NCBI GenBank assembly: GCA_018873245.2
Contig: JAEMBT020000006.1
Span: 4,641,855-4,705,854, forward strand
DNA from: Archegozetes longisetosus
Taxonomy: Eukaryota; Arthropoda; Arachnida; Sarcoptiformes; Trhypochthoniidae
DNA: 64,000 nucleotides
Direction: 5' to 3'
Part shown: positions 12,670-24,614 of the stretch, one piece after another
Numbering within the stretch: the stretch's first letter is position 1
Layout of the letters: every line of letters starts with the position of its first letter
The notes under the pieces: generated by a model
What the model was told of the DNA's origin: nothing
The model's input: the letters and a program-made list of their open reading frames with translations, nothing else
Databases searched by the model: none
Program-made: the position numbers and the translations under genes

Positions 12670-15172
12670 GCACAACAGAAATTAATTTAATCCTCCAAAA
12701 AAATCTCAGTTATTTTGTCTCTAAAAAGAAAAAGTAGAGAACAAGACAACTACTGATACAATACTCGTATACATAGATGAATACCGATTTCTATTAACTA
12801 TAGCAACTATTTTGGAGTCTCATTCATGTAAAAACTGACTTTTAATTTGTTCTCAAATTCATTCATGACTTGTGCGAGCATCCAAGGGATTCATTTATTT
12901 TCTCAAAAAAATCTCAACAATTGTTCACATAATCCGAAGAAAATCTAATTTGCATTTAATTAATCGATACGTTCATCATTTAATTTGTTAATTATTCTCA
13001 TTTTAAGCCTAAAGTCTTTTTTCGTGTCTTTAAAGATATTTTTTTGAACTAATTTATTAGCTCATAATTTGCCTCATTTTTTAGACATTTTTTGAACAAT
13101 TATTATTATATTGTTTTGTTTTGTAGTAAGAGATGGACTGCTAGTCAAACATCAAGTAACTTAAAGCTTTCTTTTTTTATTATTAAGGGAAGTTATTGAG
13201 AAAATCACTTTTTAACATTTTATTCTATTGTCTAAAGACATCGAAATATCGAAGATTTTAATTTTTAAGCGAAAATCAATCAAGTTTTAAGTGAACCCTT
13301 TAATACTCGAGTTAGGCATCAAAGATATTGAATTTTTAGAAAATGTAATTGTTTTAAACAATTTGTGACAATTTAACCAAAACCTAAGCGAAACTTGTAA
13401 GTTTGTGGAATAACTCTAGTTTTCGTTTCCAGAGAGAATTGCGATTTTCTTTGAACGCTAATTTCTGTTTATATTTAGCTAAAAATATACTACATAAACA
13501 AATACCAAACTTTTGACTTAGCTTTTCAGTCAAACCCATATCTAAGCGAAATATTTAATCGTCTACAGAGCTACAAATCTTTGACTAAACCAATAGTAGA
13601 GAAACAATTAATTAAAGGCAGCTTTTAATCCGTGAAAAGCTTTAATTAATGAAATGGTGAATTAGAAAGTAGATTTACAGCTAATTAGAAACTGACAGCT
13701 AATAGGATGAGTAACTAGCTATTTGTTTACTGAATTTTGGATACGAAAGCAGATTATTATTAGAAATGCTCAATAATCGAATTGAACGTAAAGACGAAAA
13801 GAGTCTCTTTTCAATATTGCTTTTCTCTTCTCTATCAATATCTTTATAAATATATATATTATATATATAACTGTATTATTAATTGTGATTATTATTGACT
13901 TTTATTATTGATAATTATATTTAAGAAGTAATGCTAAAGAAGTTTTTCAATATTATGTCACTCTTTAAGAAATGCAAAGCAATCACTTCTTCTTTTTTGT
14001 GTAAAAACAAATTTCATTGTAAGATGAAATGCATTTGTTTTTTGATACAAAAATGGTATCTAAATATTGATTGTATTCCTAAACATAAGCGACTACTACA
14101 ACAATACCAAAGATTACAAACTTTTAAAACTTGTTTTTATGACTGATGTGACAGAAAAATAAGTTATTCACTCAATTACTAATGATTTGATTGGATTAGT
14201 TAAGAAGAGGAATGAAATAGTTTTTCGAAAGTAAAATTAACTTTGTTGTCATTATTCTAAGATAAAAATGCCAATAATTATAATTAAAACGCATTATTAC
14301 TGAGTGTTTGTATTAATGAATGTGCGAAATAACTCATAAGAAACCCCATTATTTTCAGTATTAAGTTGTAAAAATAGACCTAAACGTGATTTCAGATTTT
14401 ATTTGCTGTAAAAAAGGTTCAAAGCCTGTAATGAGTCGCAAAAACTCGAAATGTTTGAAAACGGTATAAAACCTAAAAATTTGGCTGAACCATAATTATT
14501 TGAGACTCATTAGTTGATAGCAGTTACGCATAACATTTTTTGCCTCAAATCACGTTTTCGTTTACTTAAATAATTGAATGTTTTCTGTTCTTTTGAACAT
14601 TGAGTATTAGTTTTTATTATTTCAATATTTTATTTGTTATTTACCCGAAATTAAATTCTCGCAAAATACTTTTCAATCAATTATATTATAATAATAAACG
14701 ACTGAATCTCTGTTTCAATATTACTATTAAATGAAATCTCATTTTGTTTGTATTTGTTGTTAAACCAGAACTAAATGTAAATTAAATAATCATTTGTAAA
14801 CTTAATATCAGAAAAGTGTTTCATTTTAATTAAATATAACTTATTTATAATTAAGTTTGTCGTTTTACGTATTATTTATGAAGTTTGCGGCTAAATTTTG
14901 TTTATTTAAGTCAAAAAGTAATATTCAGATTAATACTTAGTGGTGTCTCAATAGATTCAAAAGTCTACTGTCTTTTTATGCCTGAGACCATAATTATACT
15001 CCCTGTTTAACTTAAAATAAGTTATGCTTAATCTTCGTATTGTTCGATGGATTAGAAAATTTGTAAAATTTATCTGATACTTAGCACTTATTGGTATAAA
15101 AACTGTAACCATATTCAGCGTTAACTAATGGATTGGTCATTCGGAATGTAATTACCTAGTATTCTTTGTTCC
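12670..15172. other. Rbfox 3' UTR and intergenic DNA
   Basis: No coding exon is seen. The start is expected to be 3' untranslated sequence of the Rbfox transcript. There is an AT dinucleotide run around 13848-13871. Short open frames here look like chance in AT-rich DNA. Confidence 0.5.
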
Positions 15173-15186
15173 ACTCACTCACTCAC

Positions 15187-15254
<68 letters not shown>
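15173..15254. repeat. (ACTC)n(TC)n compound microsatellite
   Basis: ACTC tetranucleotides pass into a long TC run interrupted once. The same composite design, on the opposite strand, recurs at 47409-47461. Confidence 0.95.
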
Positions 15255-15257
<3 letters not shown>

Positions 15258-15628
15258 CAAACAGTTGACGAGATCCAGAGACATTGTTTGCTAACCCTGA
15301 AAAAAAGTTGGAATTGAAAAAACTATTAATTATTTGGTGCACATGTTCAGTTTACTCGAAGAGCATATTTATAAAACTGTCACTATTGTTAGTGATCAAT
15401 TGAATAAATAATAAATACGCAAACAGTGGCACTAAAGTGCGAATGATTCACTTATTGACACATTATATCTATTCCTAGAAGCTAATCATAGATCAAATAA
15501 AAGTTATAGATCCATGAAAAGGTGGCACTCAGTCGTGTCATTGAAAATCTAGAATAAATGAACTAAAATTAATAAATATAAATTCAAAATGATTTTTGTG
15601 GAATTAGGTAAAAGTTTTCTCCAAAGTA

Positions 15629-16049
15629 ATGTATACATTTTATATTATTATACTTTCAATTATCTACTTCAGTAAAGGTAAGGATTGGATGAGTGCGATA
15701 TAAGTCGGCAAACGACACTTTTCAAGCTTGAATTACTTCATTTTTATGAATAATTTAAATTACAGCAATTAATAGTGAAGAATGCAGTTCAGTTGCAACA
15801 GACAGATGTCGAGCATCTATTCCTGGCCCAAGCGGTGTCTTCACGTATTCTGATTGCCAGTCAAGTAGCAATAATATACTGTGTTTATACAATTGTAATC
15901 CATATAATTGCAATAATTATTGCTTAAGACGTGGAGAAGGTTTTAACTATGGCCTCTGTATTCTAAATACTGTAACGAGAAAAACAACGTGCAACTGTTA
16001 TCAACGAAACCCTGAGAACAACGGAATCTTTGGCGACACTTTAGAGTAA
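15629..16049 (+). CDS. Secreted cysteine-rich peptide, CS-alpha-beta (defensin-like) pattern
   Basis: Two exons, 15629-15677 and 15766-16049, join in phase 1 (donor gtaagg, acceptor ttacag) and encode 110 residues. Residues 1-16 are a hydrophobic signal peptide. The mature part has ten cysteines at 23, 31, 47, 56, 60, 65, 69, 81, 92 and 94. The last six give C60-x4-C65-x3-C69-x11-C81-x10-C92-x-C94 with a glycine two before C81 (G79-x-C81), which is the CS-alpha-beta signature of arthropod defensins and related secreted peptides. The other four cysteines lie mainly in an N-terminal extension. AATAAA follows 18 nt after the stop. The peptide could be antimicrobial, a salivary or venom-type secretion, or something else; the sequence does not decide. 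No paralogue was seen in the window. Confidence 0.75.
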
Positions 16050-16328
16050 CGTTTAAATTGAAAACAAATAAATTTGCATACACTTTTCGTCATATTGACA
16101 ATTCTTTAACAATTAAGATCTATTCGCTTATTTTAAGCCTTTTTCAAGTTTATTAATACAATAGCTTATTATTGATAGGCATTAAATAAAATCATTTCAC
16201 TATACTTCTGAATACAAGTTATATCAATAATAAACTATTTGCAACTTTCTAAGAAAGTCAATACTTTAATCCTAATTAAGAATATTTAGAGTTAATAAAA
16301 CATTCGATATAAATAATATTCTAACAGA

Positions 16329-18246
16329 ATTGGCAATAACTTAACCATTCTCACTCCTCCTCCAGGATTGACTAATAATTTTAAGCTGTCACTAGATTAA
16401 AGAGTAGCGATAATTGCCTTTCCCTCGTCTTCAAACAGATCATAAACATTAAAAGTACTATTTTTATCACTTTTTGGAAGGAGTCTTGAGAGCGGCCACG
16501 AATACTGAAAACAGATTCAATTTTACATCTCATTAAAAAATGTATTTTGCTTTGTTGAATAAAACAATAAAATGAGTCATACATATCTTGAATTGTGTCC
16601 AATGTTTGTATTGAAATATACGATCGCATATGAATAAACTTCATTCACAATAGGATTCATTGGTTTGACCCACACTTCGACTGAACTTTCCTGTAATTCA
16701 GAAATTCAGAAGTAATTCACATTTTTATGACAATCAAAAAAATTTCGAAAATTTGATGTTTACTTTGAGCACACGTTTACCCATAATTCCAAGTTTATCC
16801 TGATTGACATCAATTATTTTCTTATTCTGTAATACATTCTTGAATTCTGGTCTTAATTTTCTTAAATCATTTGACATATAAAGAGGTGACGACCAAATGG
16901 CCCAAATAGCCATTTGAGCTCTACTTTGATCCAATGATAGACCAAAATTACCGATAACTAACATATCTAATTACCAAATATGATATTTCAGTCATTTTAT
17001 AATTTTCATAAACTAATGCCATAGAAAAATGTTTAGAGATAAACATTTATAATAAACTATTTCGAGACCCCATTTGGTAGCAGTACTATAGACAAAGGAA
17101 TTGGCTAAGTTCACAAAATTGATTTTAAGTAATTGACGAATAATTCTAGAATTTAATCTGTTTTCTATCTATTTTGTCCAATGTTTATATCCGTCAAGTT
17201 TTTTTAAAGAATTTAATCTAATGTTTCATACCAGGATCGAAGAACTGTCCCGGACCTGAAAATGATTACAACAGAAAAAGTAAATAAGGAAATTTCGATC
17301 GACTATTTCTAATGAATGAAAGATTGATCTTTTAAATACCATTATATTTGGAGAATAGATCTTGATTATTGGCATAATAATCAATAATTCTCGTGACATA
17401 TGGATTCCAAGTATCAAAGATATCATAATAGTTGCGGAAAATATTACAGGTTTTTGTAACAGAATCATAATTTGGTGTAATATTGTATATAACTTGACCT
17501 CCGGGCCATTCGCAGTTGAATAAGATTTTTCTGCCTAAAAATATGTGGCAATTATACAACAAAATAACTCATCTTTAAATACCTGTTTCATTGAGTGCTC
17601 TCTCCATTTCAGGTACGAGAACATCAAATTTTTTAGGATCTTCATTACAAGAATCGAATTTTAGAGAATCGATACCCCATTCGGCGAATGTCTTAGCATC
17701 AGTTTCGTAGTGTCCAAACTGTGCTGGATATCTATCAAAAACATTCTCTCATTTATCAAAGTTTATAAGACTAAGTTTTTGACAAGTTTTCACATTTAAG
17801 TCAGAGGACAACATATTTTTCAGTGAATCTAAACAAGTAAAACATCAAAGAAGTAATACCCGCCACAGGTTTTAGTTCCAACATCACCATAAATTCTTAA
17901 TTTCAAGCCTTTTGAGTGCATGTAATGAGCCAATGCTTTGATACCATTCGGAAATCTTTTTCTGTCTGCAACCAGTTTACCGCTTGAGTCTCTCTCCTTT
18001 TCAGACCAACAGTCGTCTATATTTACGTTGTCATATCCCAGATCTTTGAATCCATCTTCAACTATGCGATCAGCCATTTCTTTATACAGTCTTTCACTAA
18101 TACAAGAATCGGATAAGTATCACAATCAGTAACGCACCCAAGCCTTTGCCATAAAAGCTAACCCATTGGTGGAGTGCGACCCAAACCATTGTCGAGTCCC
18201 GTCACTAATTCTGCTATACATAAAAAAATACTAAAATATTCGACAT
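16329..18246 (-). pseudogene. Alpha-galactosidase (GH27) pseudogene, left palindrome arm
   Basis: Mirror copy of the intact gene at 50180-52117. Exons 2-7 and their introns are almost base-for-base the same as the intact copy, including the nucleophile segment LKFDSCN and the acid/base segment [11 protein letters not shown]. Exon 1 is broken: a one-base deletion in the signal-peptide region near 18230, Trp changed to TAG at 18158-18160, and a one-base deletion near 18110. The last exon has a premature TAA at 16397-16399. Similarity stops near 16330, before the normal stop codon. Damage is concentrated at the two ends, outside the near-identical tract. It lies directly downstream of an arrestin gene in the same orientation, as in the right arm. 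Confidence 0.88.
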
Positions 18247-18789
18247 TTTCAATATTATGTTTCGAAAAATAACTCAAAATACCTTTCAATATGTTTCCTA
18301 TAATTTAAAAATGAATCTATGATTTAGATTAAAAATCATAACATTTGTATTATTTCTCGTACACTTCTTATGAAATACAATTGAATTTTGTAAACTGCAA
18401 ATTAATTGGATCTAAGAAAACAGTTTTCTAGTTTGATAGAATTTTAATATTATAACTATTTAAATGCAATTGTTTTTAACCAATAAATCAAACGTTTCAT
18501 TAGAATTTTTGATTTGATTATTGTTTTATTGAATAAAGTATTATTATTGTTCAAATTTTCATTTAATATGGACGAAATATTAGAATAAAAATGATGTATC
18601 ATTTCATATGAAGTTCTGCACTGATTCGACTGGTTTTTTCTAAAGTAAATTTGCTAAACTACATAATACATTAAAATAATTTGAAAAAAATTACTGAAAA
18701 TATACTCAAACTTTGATAAAAGCTAGAAAAGTATTCATAATTAACAAATGAATAACAAATTATACAGTGTATCAGAAAAATAGAACTCA

Positions 18790-20432
18790 TCAAATATGGT
18801 TTGACACAAGAAGTGGAAGATTTATGTGTAAGTCGAATGAGTTTGGGATATGAAGAATGACGCCAATTTTAAAATAGACTTTAATTAGTGACGATTCGAA
18901 TGAATAAGCCTTCAAATTAAACGGTATTTTCAATGCGACCACATTAGAAGACACCGACTCGGGTGAGATGACATCACCAACTGAACTGCTGACAATTTTC
19001 TTATCACTTTCGAATAGAATTCGATCAGATGTAAAGTATTCTTCAATTTGGTGTAATGTTGCTCTTGGAATAAGACGAACTGATGATCGGTTAGCGACTA
19101 AATAGTTGACTAAAACTGTATCACCTTTAAAAACAACGACGAGTTTGATTATTTTACACAATTCTAAAGTCTACTACGATTTGAAATAACTTAATACAGA
19201 CCAACAAAATATCCCTTTCTGTCCAAGTGGGTTGATAATCGAACTGAACCAGTTTTGAATATCAAAAATCGTAAAGTTTTCTCAACTTTGCCTCCAACTG
19301 AAAGCTGTGATCAATTATTTTATTCATACATTTGATTATAGTTCCGAACTATTGATAACTGGCTTATGCCTTAAATGATTCGAACTTATTTTGTAAAGAA
19401 TTAGCTCTGATATCAATTATTAGCGCGTATTAATGCGAGTGAAGCTCGGATTTTAGTTTAGTTAAGATCAGATAATAGTGATTAGATAAATCTATCATAA
19501 ACTTAACTCATGAGGTACAACTATAGAACGTTACCCACAGCAACGTTTTTCACTTATTCGTGACTATAGTGAAAAGTTCTTTATTGCAACTCATCGTGAT
19601 TCTCTATAAGAAAAATTGATAAATTTTTAACCTAATTTAAACATTAAATTCTATCGCATTCTAAAAGCTTCTTAAGACGTGCACAACTTTAACTCGATTG
19701 AACCCTCAAATTTGCAAAATGTATTGAAATAAAACTACAATCAAATACTTTTGAATATTATTCCTGTCTAAAGATTTTTTCGAATACTTACCTTCATTTG
19801 ATCGACACTGAGATTTGAAGGGCCCATAACATCGAAATAGACACTGCGAGTTGATATGTAAAAGACATCTCTCTTTATACTTGCCTCTACGAAGTACTTA
19901 ATATGTCCATAAACACCATTAAATGTGGATAAGATTTGACTAAAAGTTATTTTACAAATAAAACAATCAATTCGAATGAAAGAATAAATAAAAATATGAC
20001 TAATTAATACTTCGGTAACTTATATTCAAACCACAAACGATGTTGACCACTAGCGATATAGTCAATTCCAACTATATTTTGGATGAAAAAATGGATATGA
20101 AATAGATTTTGATTGAGAAAGGTTGATTTCATACGTATTTGCACATTTAATTTGAATGAATCACGAAATATTTGTCGTTCATCCTTTACGTTCAAATTTC
20201 TGAAATATGAAATTTTACAATCAGTTAATCAGATACTTTGTAATTATTTGAATTGGTAAGTGACACACCGATTACAAAAGACTTGTTCGATTCCAATCAG
20301 GAAAAGGTGAATTTCTCTGAGCGATAAGTGTTCGTCAGCTTTAATAATTAATTCACCGCTTATTATGTCATTAGGTCTATAAAAGTAATCTCTCGGCTCT
20401 AATTTGATCTCAAACTTTTCTATGAAAGACAT
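18790..20432 (-). CDS. Alpha-arrestin (arrestin domain-containing protein), intact copy
   Basis: Five exons on the minus strand: 20432-20269, 20199-20011, 19939-19792, 19304-19202 and 19124-18790; phases join to give 312 residues. The start reads MSFIEKFEIKLEPRDYF, followed by the arrestin-N beta sandwich and then arrestin-C, with the family pattern GDTVLVNYLVANRSS and an ending on the hydrophobic strand FDLHINLPLLVSN. Alpha-arrestins are cytosolic adaptors that link membrane cargo to ubiquitin ligases through C-terminal PPxY motifs. This protein stops right after the C domain and has no PPxY, so it resembles the short, tail-less members and may not recruit Nedd4-type ligases. It is the only copy of the four close paralogues here with no frame-breaking lesion. 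The 3' neighbour is the alpha-galactosidase pseudogene. Confidence 0.85.
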
Positions 20433-20564
20433 AAACTTTGCTTAAAATGATATTTGACTCAACAATTATTTGTATTTATAGTGAATTGAGAGAAGACTAG
20501 ATTGAAAATAAAGTTCTGGTTCCAGAGATCTGGAATTCCGCGAGAAAGTATTGAATCTTACGTC

Positions 20565-20720
20565 ATTCAGGTTTATCAAACCTTATGACCTTCTATTTGT
20601 TGCTTCGGTGATGACGTTACAAGTTGTGATGCAACGATTCCCAGAAAAATCAATAAAATTCTGTTTATCCTATGAGAGAATGTGACACTTGTTTACTTCT
20701 TTACTTTTGTATTTATACTA
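20565..20720 (-). promoter_or_regulatory. Probable alpha-arrestin promoter, block shared by four copies
   Basis: A block 130-240 nt upstream of the start codon is conserved at 32700-32800, partly at 33740-33790 and at 47815-47905, although the neighbouring introns have diverged. A TATAAATA sequence lies on the minus strand at 20710-20717 and is repeated at 47775-47782 in the right arm. Promoter function is inferred from position and conservation. Confidence 0.4.
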
Positions 20721-21019
20721 TATTATGTTGTGCTGCACTGCAAGAATAAACTAATGTTAAGAATGCCTATAATTAGCTGAATGAAATTGTTAAATTAACT
20801 TCTGCACAATGCAAGCTGTGAATGTATTTTATGAGGCTTTTTAACTCCAATTCATTAACGTATTTGTTCGACGATCAGATAGCAAAAAGGATATTTTTTC
20901 ATAAAAATAGTATATTAATGCAAATGCAGTTTATTTTTTGTCTGATGATTCATATCTCAAATCTATTTAATTCATGTAAATATAATTATAGCTCAAACGT
21001 GTGACATGCAATCAATATG

Positions 21020-21021
<2 letters not shown>

Positions 21022-21050
<29 letters not shown>
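21022..21050. repeat. (TC)n microsatellite upstream of arrestin copy 1
   Basis: A pure TC run. The sequence flanking it matches, inverted, that beside the repeat at 47409-47461, so the repeat predates the duplication. Confidence 0.9.
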
Positions 21051-21052
<2 letters not shown>

Positions 21053-21987
21053 TTAGTATAACCTTTTACGTGAATTTGGCTTCCGATTTAGGTTGATGAT
21101 ACTGTCACTTTCGACGCTCATTAAATTCGATCATTAAAATAAATTAACATACTTTCAAATGTCGGAACTCCATGTATCTATTCATTTAATATCCTTGTCA
21201 CGCGATTTTTGCAGCACTGTCGTAACTAGTGTTCTTAGTCTGGGGAGGCTAAAATTCCGAAATTTTTCTGCTTAGATAAAGCTTTATAAGATCGAAATTC
21301 AATAGAATATAATTTCTCCATTACAGTGATTTTTAGCAAATTTAATGATAAAATGATCTAAATGTAATAATGAAGCGGTTGAATATTGAATTCAAATTAA
21401 ATAAAATTCTCTTTACTCCTCGAAGCGTAAATTTATATTTAAAAAATATTGTGAGTCGTACCTGCAGTAAACTACAATAGACTAAATCAATCAAATAGTA
21501 CATCAATGAAAGTGACGTCTTCTAAAATAATAGGTTGTGATAAAGAAATGATCGAAATAGTGTCTGAACTTAATTAAACACTTTTGTCAATAATTATTTA
21601 ATGTCGTTAGATATTAACCATTTTAAAAATTAATTAATATTAACTAATTCAAGTTAGAAGTTTATATTGAAAATAAATCATTATTTAAAACAAGTTTCAA
21701 ACCATTTTAAAACTTTTATATTGCGTGTTTTCATAGGGTAACACTCATTTGACCGACGCTTATTTGATCGACAAATTTGTTTGAAAGACAAGTTGAATTT
21801 ATGTAATAGTTTCTTCTATCAAAATAATATAGTTGTTGTCCACCCCTATGATGAGGCGTCAGGTTCATATTGTCGAAAATCAGTTTATCGACAGTGACAT
21901 TTGTAATAATAGCTGAAGAAGCGCAAGCCGAACAAGTTGTTTGAACGAAAGATGTCAAAACAGCACTGATCTACACCTTCAGACGAG

Positions 21988-22230
21988 CGATTAGAGAGTA
22001 TAAACATGACAATCACCATATGTGACCATGGTCAGCTAATGGTGATTATTATTTTTATACTCACAATTTGTCTGACGAGTTGGTAGTGAGTACTAAATTG
22101 TTTTAACAAAACACCGAAATATTGTTGGTGTATGTTGTCAGGCAAGTTGTTTGAGTATAAAAGTAATAATCACCATTAGCTGATCCATGGTCACATATGG
22201 TGATTGTCATGTTTATACTCTAACCGCTAA
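21988..22230. mobile_element. Foldback MITE-like element, left arm only
   Basis: Inverted arms of about 85 bp flank a short spacer; both ends carry GTATAAAC near the tip and an internal run with CCATATGTGACCATGG. It contains no open frame of note. Arm-to-arm similarity of the large palindrome is lost next to it at about 22250, opposite 46345. I found no clear target-site duplication. Confidence 0.65.
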
Positions 22231-24614
22231 TTAATTATGGTATATGATTAATTTGATATAGTTACTAAATAATTTGAAGCATTGATCATAGAGCGACAAA
22301 TGATAGCATTTTTGGAAATTATTTTAAACCTTTAGAATCGCGTACCAATACATTTATATTGATGGTAGCCTCATACCCATCATTGGATCAGACAATCCCA
22401 GATGCAAACAAATCAAAATTTTCTAATAGCATTTTGAGAAAACAATTTTGTAAAGTTTGTTTAATTGTTAGCATCAACAGTGACAGTACTTATATTCAGT
22501 TTAATCAAACCTTTAAACTATTGAAGAGCATAAGCTCATTGTGAGCTGGGCTGAACTCGAAGCTCAGCTAATTTTAATCAAGCTCAAATCAAAGCAGATG
22601 GTATTAGCCGTAAAATAGTGATCAATATTGAACTAATTATCATACGTTAGCAAATTATGTATCAAACTACATCAAATCAAATGATGAGATGTATTTCTGA
22701 ATTATGAATGATTGTGTTTTCAAAAATGGTTTCACTTTAAAAACAAACTTAATGCTATAGATATTTATTAAAAGAGAGAATTAGTAATGACTTAGGTTTT
22801 AAAAGCAATATTATTTATATTCATTACTTAGATCTCATGATATTTGAAAATAAGATTATCTCAATTAGTCTCCAAAAATTATTCGAAATAAGAGATAATT
22901 ATTGTTTAAGACTATTATCAAAATGTCTTCACAAAAAAGTGGAATACAATAAGAAAACATGCGATTATTGATAAATCACGCTGAATGTGTTGAGCGCTAT
23001 ATTGAATTTGACTTTACAGGGCACAAATAACAGCTTAATAGGAGAATTGATTTTTGATGCATGCGTACAATCTACGGCTAAATAGGGAAACATCTTTATA
23101 TGCAACTTGCGATTTACATCCATAAAAACATGATTATAAAAATAACATTAATATAACATCAAAAAATGAATATTTGCACATACAGTACAAATTTTTAATT
23201 AATTTTCGTTATATATTTAATGACTAGTAATATAAACTTTTGAAAAGTTTCACACTTTAAGATTTACAAATAAGAATAAATAAAATTAACAAATATTAAA
23301 AAATGTTCACTTTCTCACAAATACTTAAGTGGCACTCTTTTCAGGGCTTCCTCTCAAAGACTAACTCTTCACAAGTATTTCATGAATTGAAATGATCAAA
23401 ATCTCGAAATGGTTGAAAAGCTATGTGTCCACAATGTTTTCACATCCAGAGTGTGCACATATTATCTATTTGTTCGAATTCGAAATTTCTACAGTTATAT
23501 CTTTGAAGTTAAGATTTTTTGATCCAATCGACGTGAATCGAAAAATTGATAAAAAATAATTATATTCATCATTGTAAACCATATGCTTAAAGAATAGAGA
23601 TTGCTATTTAATCTTTCAATTCAAGGCTTAAAAACAAGTTTATTTTGAAAAATTGTCCCTGAAGTCTTAATATAATTAAAAGTTAATTGCAAAATTTTTA
23701 AATAAATCAAATATAAGCAGCTTAATTATTTCAATTTTAAATGCAATTTTATGTTTGATCTTTTAAAAAGTATTTTGGAATTTATCAGGAGGTAATTTCC
23801 ATTCAAAATGATTAATAGATAAACTTATGAATATTGTCTATGGAGTTTGTACGACTTAATTAATTACCCTTAAGGTGAAAATGTTTGAGAACCACAAATC
23901 TAGATATTTATTAGTTGTTATTAATAAGATAGACTTTAGGATAAACTTAATAAACAAATATGCTGAGAAATTTTAATTATATCAGCTTGAACTGAAAGTT
24001 TTGAGTCTCCAGCCATGTGATGGAAATTTTTTTGAACTATATATATAAACAAAAAACTATTAATTATCTAAAAGATATTTCACCGCAGGATTTTAATTTT
24101 GATTGAATTTAAGTAAAAAAGTTAAACTTCCATTCGAGCCAAATCATTACTCTGATGAGTTCTCTATTGAATTCGATAAGAAATTGCTGGGTACAATCTT
24201 TCAAATTGATAACCTTTTTACTTAAACTCAATTAAAATTAAAATTCTGCGGTGGAATATCTTTTAGTTAGTTATAGTTTTTGCTTATATATGCGATTCAA
24301 AAATATTTCCATCATATAGCTGGAGGCTCAAAACTTTCTGTTCAAACTAATAAATAAATAAATTAATTAATTAATTCAAAGCTTCAAGGAGCTCTACTTA
24401 ATTCAGTGCTTAAGATTTAGAATTTTAATAAACTTTATTTAAGAAAGTAATATATCATTTTCATTTCATAGAAAAAGTATTATTGCTTTGCATAGTTATA
24501 AGTGATTTGGTTTGATCTTCATTTATTTAAAACAACTTTTCACTTAAATTCAAAATCATAATAATAATAAAAATTTGAAGTTTAGATCAACGATTACTGA
24601 ATATAATATCAATC
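22231..24614. other. Upstream region of the left SDR gene, duplicated in the right arm
   Basis: From about 22250 onward this non-coding stretch matches 44603-46345 on the other strand. Similarity is highest from about 23.1 kb to the SDR gene. It includes the hairpin element at 23984-24348 and ends in the SDR promoter and 5' UTR. No other gene is seen. Confidence 0.6.
23984..24348. repeat. Long inverted-repeat hairpin, copy in left arm
   Basis: Arms of roughly 120-140 bp pair with each other: the tip begins AGCTTGAACTG and ends as its near complement, and both arms carry a CACCGCAG/CTGCGGTG core. A central 90-bp segment is unpaired. The same element is at 44858-45218, so it was present before the large duplication or was homogenised with it. 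Confidence 0.75.

Noticed and set aside
19292..19299. Alternative acceptor (tttcag) for arrestin exon 4
   Set aside because: It breaks the frame; the acceptor seven bases earlier (cacag) gives the conserved LSVGGKVEKTLRF.
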